Source of the DNA: Clostridiales bacterium | Lineage (GTDB): Bacteria; Bacillota_A; Clostridia; Saccharofermentanales; Saccharofermentanaceae | Length of the DNA: 9,551 nucleotides | NCBI GenBank assembly: GCA_017649745.1 | Contig: JAGCGE010000335.1 | Coordinates: forward strand, 1-9,551 | Direction: 5' to 3' | In this document: piece by piece, positions 6,034 through 9,551 of the stretch | How positions within the stretch are numbered: position 1 is the first letter of the stretch | Layout: the number at the start of each line of letters is the position of its first letter | Program-made: the position numbers and the translations under genes | The notes under the pieces: model-generated | The model's input: only the letters and a program-made list of their open reading frames with translations | Database searches by the model: none | Told to the model about the DNA's origin: nothing

Positions 6034-7260
6034 TCACTTTCCGAAAATATTCTTTCTCTTGCCCTTGAGGATAGTCTCCAGAGCCTTGATAAAACTAAGT
6101 GCCTCTTTCTCTGTGATGATGAGAGGAGGAGCGATACGGATGATGTTGTCACCGATCGAGCTTACGAGGAATCCCATCGTAAAGAGCTGCTCCTTAAGTC
6201 CCTTGGCACTCATTGCACCTGCGAACTCGATACCGATAAGAAGTCCCTTACCACGGATATCTGTAATAACAGGATATTTAGCCTTAAGGTCGCTGAGCTT
6301 AGCGAAGATAGTATCAGATACGATATTAACGTTTCCGAGGATAGCCTTATCGGAGATCTCGTTAAGTACTGCAAGACCTGCTGCACAAGCGAGAGGGTTA
6401 CCGCCGAATGTGGAACCGTGATCACCGACCTCGAATCCAGTAGCTACTTCATCAGTTGCAAGGAGTGCACCGATCGGAACGCCACCGCCTAATCCCTTAG
6501 CAAGTGTCATGATATCAGGCTTGATACCATAGTGCTCATAGCAGAACATCTTACCTGTACGACCGACACCTGTCTGAACCTCATCGACGATGAGAAGGAT
6601 ACCGAGCCTGTCGCAGAGCTCACGAACCTGAGTTACATACTCATAATCAGCTGGCCTTACACCGCTTTCGCCCTGGATGAGCTCGAGCATGATGGCAGCT
6701 GTTGTACCGTCAACAGCGAGCTTAAGGGAAGTGATGTCGTTAAACGGAACATACTCGAAGCCAGGAACGTTAGGTCCGAATGGCTTGCTAAACTTCTCTT
6801 GGCCTGTAGCTGCGATAGTTCCCATTGTTCTTCCGTGGAAGCTCATCTTAGCTGTGATGATCTTATGACGGTTGATACCCTTATGGTAGAAATAACCGCG
6901 AGCGAGCTTGATAGCTCCTTCGTTAGCCTCAGCTCCTGAGTTACAGAAGAATACCTTATCAGCGAAGCTCATCTTGCAAAGCTTATAAGCGAGCTCAGAC
7001 TTATTTGGATTGTAGTAATAGTTACATGTGTGGATAACACTGTCGACCTGTGTCTTCAAAGCCTTTGTAAGTGCCTTGTTAGCATGACCGAGACTGTTAA
7101 CGGCGATACCGCCGATCATATCCATGTATTTCTTGCCGTCCTGGCCGTAAAGATATACGCCTTTACCATGTGTAAATGCAACAGGCATCAGGCTGAATAC
7201 CTGCATACAATATTTCTCGTCTAATTCCTTGGTCAATTCGAAATCATTAGTTATGTCCAT
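6034..7260 (-). CDS. argD: Acetylornithine aminotransferase
   Basis: ArgD is a PLP enzyme that converts N-acetylglutamate semialdehyde to N-acetylornithine with glutamate as amino donor. The 408-residue sequence is a class III aminotransferase. It has [15 protein letters not shown] (107-121, PLP phosphate binding), FHGRT (141-145), [11 protein letters not shown] (226-236, the Asp contacting the PLP ring), and [13 protein letters not shown] with Lys255 as the Schiff-base lysine. [12 protein letters not shown] (281-292) is also typical. The start ATG at 7260 lies inside the 3' end of argB, a 14-nt overlap, with AGGAG 6 nt upstream (7267-7271) within argB. The overlap implies coupled translation. 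Other class III transaminases, such as GABA transaminase, are similar, but the operon settles the call. Confidence 0.96.
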   Translation of the reverse strand: MDITNDFELTKELDEKYCMQVFSLMPVAFTHGKGVYLYGQDGKKYMDMIGGIAVNSLGHANKALTKALKTQVDSVIHTCNYYYNPNKSELAYKLCKMSFADKVFFCNSGAEANEGAIKLARGYFYHKGINRHKIITAKMSFHGRTMGTIAATGQEKFSKPFGPNVPGFEYVPFNDITSLKLAVDGTTAAIMLELIQGESGVRPADYEYVTQVRELCDRLGILLIVDEVQTGVGRTGKMFCYEHYGIKPDIMTLAKGLGGGVPIGALLATDEVATGFEVGDHGSTFGGNPLACAAGLAVLNEISDKAILGNVNIVSDTIFAKLSDLKAKYPVITDIRGKGLLIGIEFAGAMSAKGLKEQLFTMGFLVSSIGDNIIRIAPPLIITEKEALSFIKALETILKGKRKNIFGK

Positions 7261-8185
7261 ATTTGGCTCCTTTTTCTTTAACGATCATCGTTCCGATGCC
7301 CTTTGCCGTGAATATCTCAAGCAGTAAGCTGTGAGGTATCCTTCCATCTATGATATGCGCCTTACGCACTCCGCGTCGGACAATGTCCAGACAACCGTAA
7401 AGCTTAGGTATCATACCGCCTGTGATGATGCCCTTCTCGATAAGTTCTTCGATAGAAGCTTCATCGAGAACAGGGATGATGTGGTCTTCGCCGTTCTCAT
7501 CTTTTTCGAGAACTCCTCCTACGTCTGTAAGAGTCATGAGCTTCTCTGCCTTAAGTGCTACCGCGATCTCGGAAGCGACAGTGTCTGCATTGATATTATA
7601 ACTCTGACCGTCCTTGCCTACACCGATAGGAGCGATGACAGGGATGTATTCGTCATTAGCGAGCATCTCGATTATCTTGGTGTTGATCTTTGTGATCTTA
7701 CCTACGAAGCCTACGTCGATCGGGTTACCCGCATTATCTTCGCTGAGCTTCTCTGCTTCGATAAGGTTACCGTCGATACCGCAGATACCGATAGCCTTGG
7801 CACCTTTAGTATTGAGGTTGGATACGATCTCCTTATTTGTCTTACCGATAAGGACCATCTGAGCTACTCTCATTGTCTCTGCATCGGTATATCTCAATCC
7901 GCTTACGAACTTCGATTCGATATTCATCTTACCGAGCATTCCTGTGATATCAGGTCCGCCTCCGTGTACGATGATCGGGTTGATGCCGATATACTTAAGA
8001 AGAGTGATATCGTCCATTACCGACTGCTTGAGGTCTTCGTTGACCATTGCGTTTCCGCCGTACTTGATGACGATGGTCTGGCCCCTTAACTTTCTGATAT
8101 ATGGAAGGGCTTCAATGAGGATTGAAGCACGATCTACTTTGTTCTGTAATTTTGTATCAATCTCAGGGAGTTCATTCTTTCCCAT
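7247..8185 (-). CDS. argB: Acetylglutamate kinase
   Basis: ArgB phosphorylates N-acetylglutamate, the second step of arginine synthesis. It belongs to the amino acid kinase family. [10 protein letters not shown] with Lys41 and the HGGGP loop (74-78) bind ATP and substrate. [14 protein letters not shown] (195-208), LTDVGGVL (219-226) and TGGMIPKL (255-262) follow. The protein has 312 residues, longer than the short E. coli type. It has the N-terminal helix (about 20-34, [13 protein letters not shown]) and the C-terminal GIGTMI found in arginine-inhibited hexameric kinases, so feedback inhibition by arginine is likely. Start: AGGAG (8195-8199) lies 9 nt before ATG 8185 but abuts the in-frame ATG at 8194, so 8185 is preferred; the alternative adds three residues. 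argC ends 15 nt upstream. In many Clostridia argJ sits between argC and argB; here nothing does. Confidence 0.97.
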   Translation of the reverse strand: MGKNELPEIDTKLQNKVDRASILIEALPYIRKLRGQTIVIKYGGNAMVNEDLKQSVMDDITLLKYIGINPIIVHGGGPDITGMLGKMNIESKFVSGLRYTDAETMRVAQMVLIGKTNKEIVSNLNTKGAKAIGICGIDGNLIEAEKLSEDNAGNPIDVGFVGKITKINTKIIEMLANDEYIPVIAPIGVGKDGQSYNINADTVASEIAVALKAEKLMTLTDVGGVLEKDENGEDHIIPVLDEASIEELIEKGIITGGMIPKLYGCLDIVRRGVRKAHIIDGRIPHSLLLEIFTAKGIGTMIVKEKGAKYGHN

Positions 8186-8194
8186 GTTTATCAT

Positions 8195-8199
8195 CTCCT
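8195..8199 (-). promoter_or_regulatory. Ribosome binding site deciding the argB start
   Basis: AGGAG on the minus strand is 9 nt before ATG 8185 and 0 nt before the in-frame ATG 8194. The spacing favours the inner ATG. Confidence 0.7.
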
Positions 8200-8200
8200 G

Positions 8201-9253
8201 TTATACACCACGATTTATTGTAAGGCCTGTCTTCTCGTCGAATCCGAACATTGCGTTGAATGCCTGGATAGCCTGAAGGGCAGCGCCCTTGCCCAGATTG
8301 TCCTGAGCACTGAAGAGCTTGATGAGGTTAGTTTCCTTATCGTAAACACCATTGATCTCGATAAAGTTGGAGCCGTTTACAGCCTTGACCTCAGGGAAGA
8401 CCTTCATGTCGAGAGCTCTTACAAAGAACTCATCCTTATAATATTCCTTATATATAGCGTTGATCTTCTCATCGGAAACATCCTTGAAAGAATCAGACGG
8501 CTTAGCATAGATCGTATTGAGCATTCCTCTCTTGAAAGGAGCAAGGTGAGGAGTGAAGCTGAGCTTAAGATCCTTACCTGCGAGGAAAGAAGCCTGCTCC
8601 TCGATCTCTGTTGTATGTCTGTGACCAACTACACCATATGGCTTATAGTTCTCGTCCATCTCGCAGAAAGCGTATGGAAGGCTCTCCTTACGTCCTGCAC
8701 CACTTACACCTGATACTGCGTTGATGATGATCGATGTAGTATCGAGAAGGTCTGCCTTAAGGAAAGGAGCAAGCGCGATAAGTGAACATGTTGGGTAGCA
8801 ACCAGGGTTAGCAACGAGGCGTGCATTCTTAAGTTCATCTCTATAGAACTCAGGGATACCGTAAACGGCTTCCTTAAGAAGTTCCGGACACGGATGCTCG
8901 AGCTTATAGGATTTCTCATAAGTAGCGAGGTTCTTATATCTGAAGTCACCGCTGTGGTCGATAACTCTCGCACCGTTTTCGAGAAGGACAGGAACTGTCT
9001 TGCTTGAAACACCGTGTGGAAGTGCGGTTATAACGAGATCGGAATCCTTAGCTACCTGCTCGTAAGGTTTATTCGTAAGTTCAATATCACAGAGGCCTCG
9101 GTATACAGGATAGATATCAGAGAATATCTGTCCTTCGAAACTTCTGGATGTGAGGTACTTGATCTCTACGTTTGGATGTCCGATGAAACCCCTCACAAGC
9201 TCGGCTCCTACATAACCTGTAGCACCGATGATACTGACTTTGATCTTATTCAT
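8201..9253 (-). CDS. argC: N-acetyl-gamma-glutamyl-phosphate reductase
   Basis: ArgC reduces N-acetylglutamyl phosphate to the semialdehyde with NADPH, the third step of arginine synthesis. With the ATG at 9253 it has 350 residues, the size of the common type 1 enzyme. The N-terminal SIIGATGYVGAEL (7-19) is the Rossmann nucleotide-binding loop, ANPGCYPT (148-155) holds the catalytic Cys152, and GHRHTTEIEE (210-219) has the conserved histidine region. SFTPHLAPFKRGM (232-244) is also a family hallmark. A GTG at 9262 would add three residues but lacks a spaced SD. The site before the ATG is itself weak (GAAAGAGTGAG). It is the first gene of the operon, behind the ArgR-like operator and promoter at 9366-9397. 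Confidence 0.97.
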   Translation of the reverse strand: MNKIKVSIIGATGYVGAELVRGFIGHPNVEIKYLTSRSFEGQIFSDIYPVYRGLCDIELTNKPYEQVAKDSDLVITALPHGVSSKTVPVLLENGARVIDHSGDFRYKNLATYEKSYKLEHPCPELLKEAVYGIPEFYRDELKNARLVANPGCYPTCSLIALAPFLKADLLDTTSIIINAVSGVSGAGRKESLPYAFCEMDENYKPYGVVGHRHTTEIEEQASFLAGKDLKLSFTPHLAPFKRGMLNTIYAKPSDSFKDVSDEKINAIYKEYYKDEFFVRALDMKVFPEVKAVNGSNFIEINGVYDKETNLIKLFSAQDNLGKGAALQAIQAFNAMFGFDEKTGLTINRGV

Positions 9254-9268
9254 TTTACTCACTCTTTC

Positions 9269-9331
9269 TATCTGTTAATAAAGGATAGTTACTAATATAA
9301 ATACCTATACTAATAAATTCAATAACAGATA
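9269..9331 (-). promoter_or_regulatory. Possible hairpin in the argC leader
   Basis: TATCTGTTA (minus strand, 9331-9323) and TAACAGATA (9277-9269) are perfect 9-bp arms around a 45-nt AT-rich loop. The loop also holds two copies of TATTAGTA. The 3' arm ends 15 nt before the argC ATG, next to the weak SD. There is no T-run, so this is not a terminator. It could affect initiation on the argC mRNA, or be chance in AT-rich DNA. Confidence 0.4.
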
Positions 9332-9365
9332 TATTACTTATGTCCACAAAAACAGTGAACATTTA

Positions 9366-9389
9366 TGCAATATAATGCATAAATATGCA
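9366..9389. promoter_or_regulatory. Probable ArgR operator (overlapping ARG boxes)
   Basis: TGCATAAATATGCA (9376-9389) is a near-perfect palindrome that fits the ArgR/AhrC box pattern TGnAT-wwww-ATnCA. TGCAATATAATGCA (9366-9379) is a second, one-mismatch box sharing the middle TGCA. Three TGCA cores start at 9366, 9376 and 9386, exactly 10 bp apart, and so face the same side of the helix. The outer pair of 9-bp arms ATTTATGCA and TGCATAAAT is a perfect inverted repeat (9361-9384). The site covers the spacer and -10 of the argC promoter, so arginine-dependent repression is the expected effect. argR itself is not in the window. Confidence 0.72.
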
Positions 9390-9397
9390 CAAGTCAA
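9369..9397 (-). promoter_or_regulatory. Sigma-A promoter of the arginine operon
   Basis: On the minus strand TTGACT (9397-9392), a 17-nt spacer and TATATT (9374-9369). The predicted start is near 9362, giving a leader of about 108 nt before the argC ATG. The spacer and -10 contain the two ARG-like boxes. Confidence 0.82.
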
Positions 9398-9551
9398 TAG
9401 AAAGTTTGATTTATGGGCATTTTGACAAGGGATTCACGGCGTTTAGGGCCGTTAGTCAATGTGCATAATAGTGTTTTCGGGCGTTTAACATAAAAATCAA
9501 AGATATTTTTAAACTTATTGCACATAACGTTCTTTGAAAGGATGTGCAAAG
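9398..9551. other. Intergenic DNA upstream of the arg operon, with nested inverted repeat
   Basis: No coding region is visible. TTGAC (9422-9426) and GTCAA (9455-9459) enclose ACGGC (9436-9440) and GCCGT (9448-9452), a nested inverted repeat without a T-run. TGTGCA or its complement occurs at 9386, 9460, 9519 and 9543. The plus-strand GAAAGG followed at once by ATG at 9542 is too tight for a normal start. A divergent gene may begin beyond the window. Confidence 0.5.

Noticed and set aside
6024..6152. 43-residue N-terminal extension of argF
   Set aside because: It overlaps the end of argD, is not like any ArgF N-terminus, and the family start fits ATG 6023.
7331..8089. 252-codon open frame on the plus strand opposite argB
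   Set aside because: It lies wholly within argB, shows no recognisable domain and has no SD. It is an expected shadow of argB codon bias.
9422..9450. Plus-strand promoter starting from TTGACA at 9422
   Set aside because: The region 16-18 nt downstream is GC-rich (AGGGCC) with no -10-like hexamer.
1..9551. CRISPR array, insertion sequence, prophage or toxin-antitoxin module
   Set aside because: No regularly spaced repeats, transposase or integrase motifs, or small paired genes were found. Gene order and content are of housekeeping type.

Overview
The window looks like chromosomal DNA from a low-to-moderate GC Clostridia-type anaerobe (Bacillota). The evidence is the gene pair veg-ispE behind a near-consensus sigma-A promoter (a Firmicute arrangement), a formate-tetrahydrofolate ligase, Shine-Dalgarno sites close to GGAGG, and the short form of the SRP RNA. 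I see no IS element, integrase, phage gene, tRNA or CRISPR array. Almost every base is assigned to a housekeeping gene or its control region.

Layout from left to right. Bases 1-93 are the 5' part of the signal recognition particle RNA on the minus strand, cut by the window edge, with its own promoter at 101-128. Bases 135-3057 hold two minus-strand genes 7 bp apart: fhs and, after it, a membrane-anchored protein with a beta-lactamase-like fold whose three active-site motifs are all altered. Bases 3058-3350 are a divergent control region. From it veg (TTG start) and ispE run on the plus strand, separated by a strong intrinsic-terminator-like hairpin whose T-run ends 5 nt before the ispE start. 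Bases 4573-9253 are a compact minus-strand arginine operon, argC-argB-argD-argF, ending in a GNAT acetyltransferase gene that shares one base with argF. ispE and the GNAT gene converge and share stop-codon bases. Bases 9254-9551 hold the argC leader, promoter and a probable ArgR operator; no gene is visible there.

How the genes work together. ArgB, ArgC and ArgD turn N-acetylglutamate into N-acetylornithine, and ArgF turns ornithine into citrulline. The step that makes or recycles N-acetylglutamate and releases ornithine (ArgJ, or ArgA plus ArgE) has no recognisable enzyme here, which makes the coupled GNAT protein worth a look. Fhs feeds the one-carbon folate pool, IspE works in the MEP isoprenoid pathway, and Veg is a small Firmicute protein. 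No complete novel system is visible. The most interesting points are the apparent pseudo-beta-lactamase, the hairpin between veg and ispE, the 10-bp-phased operator on the argC promoter, and the orphan GNAT gene in the arg operon.
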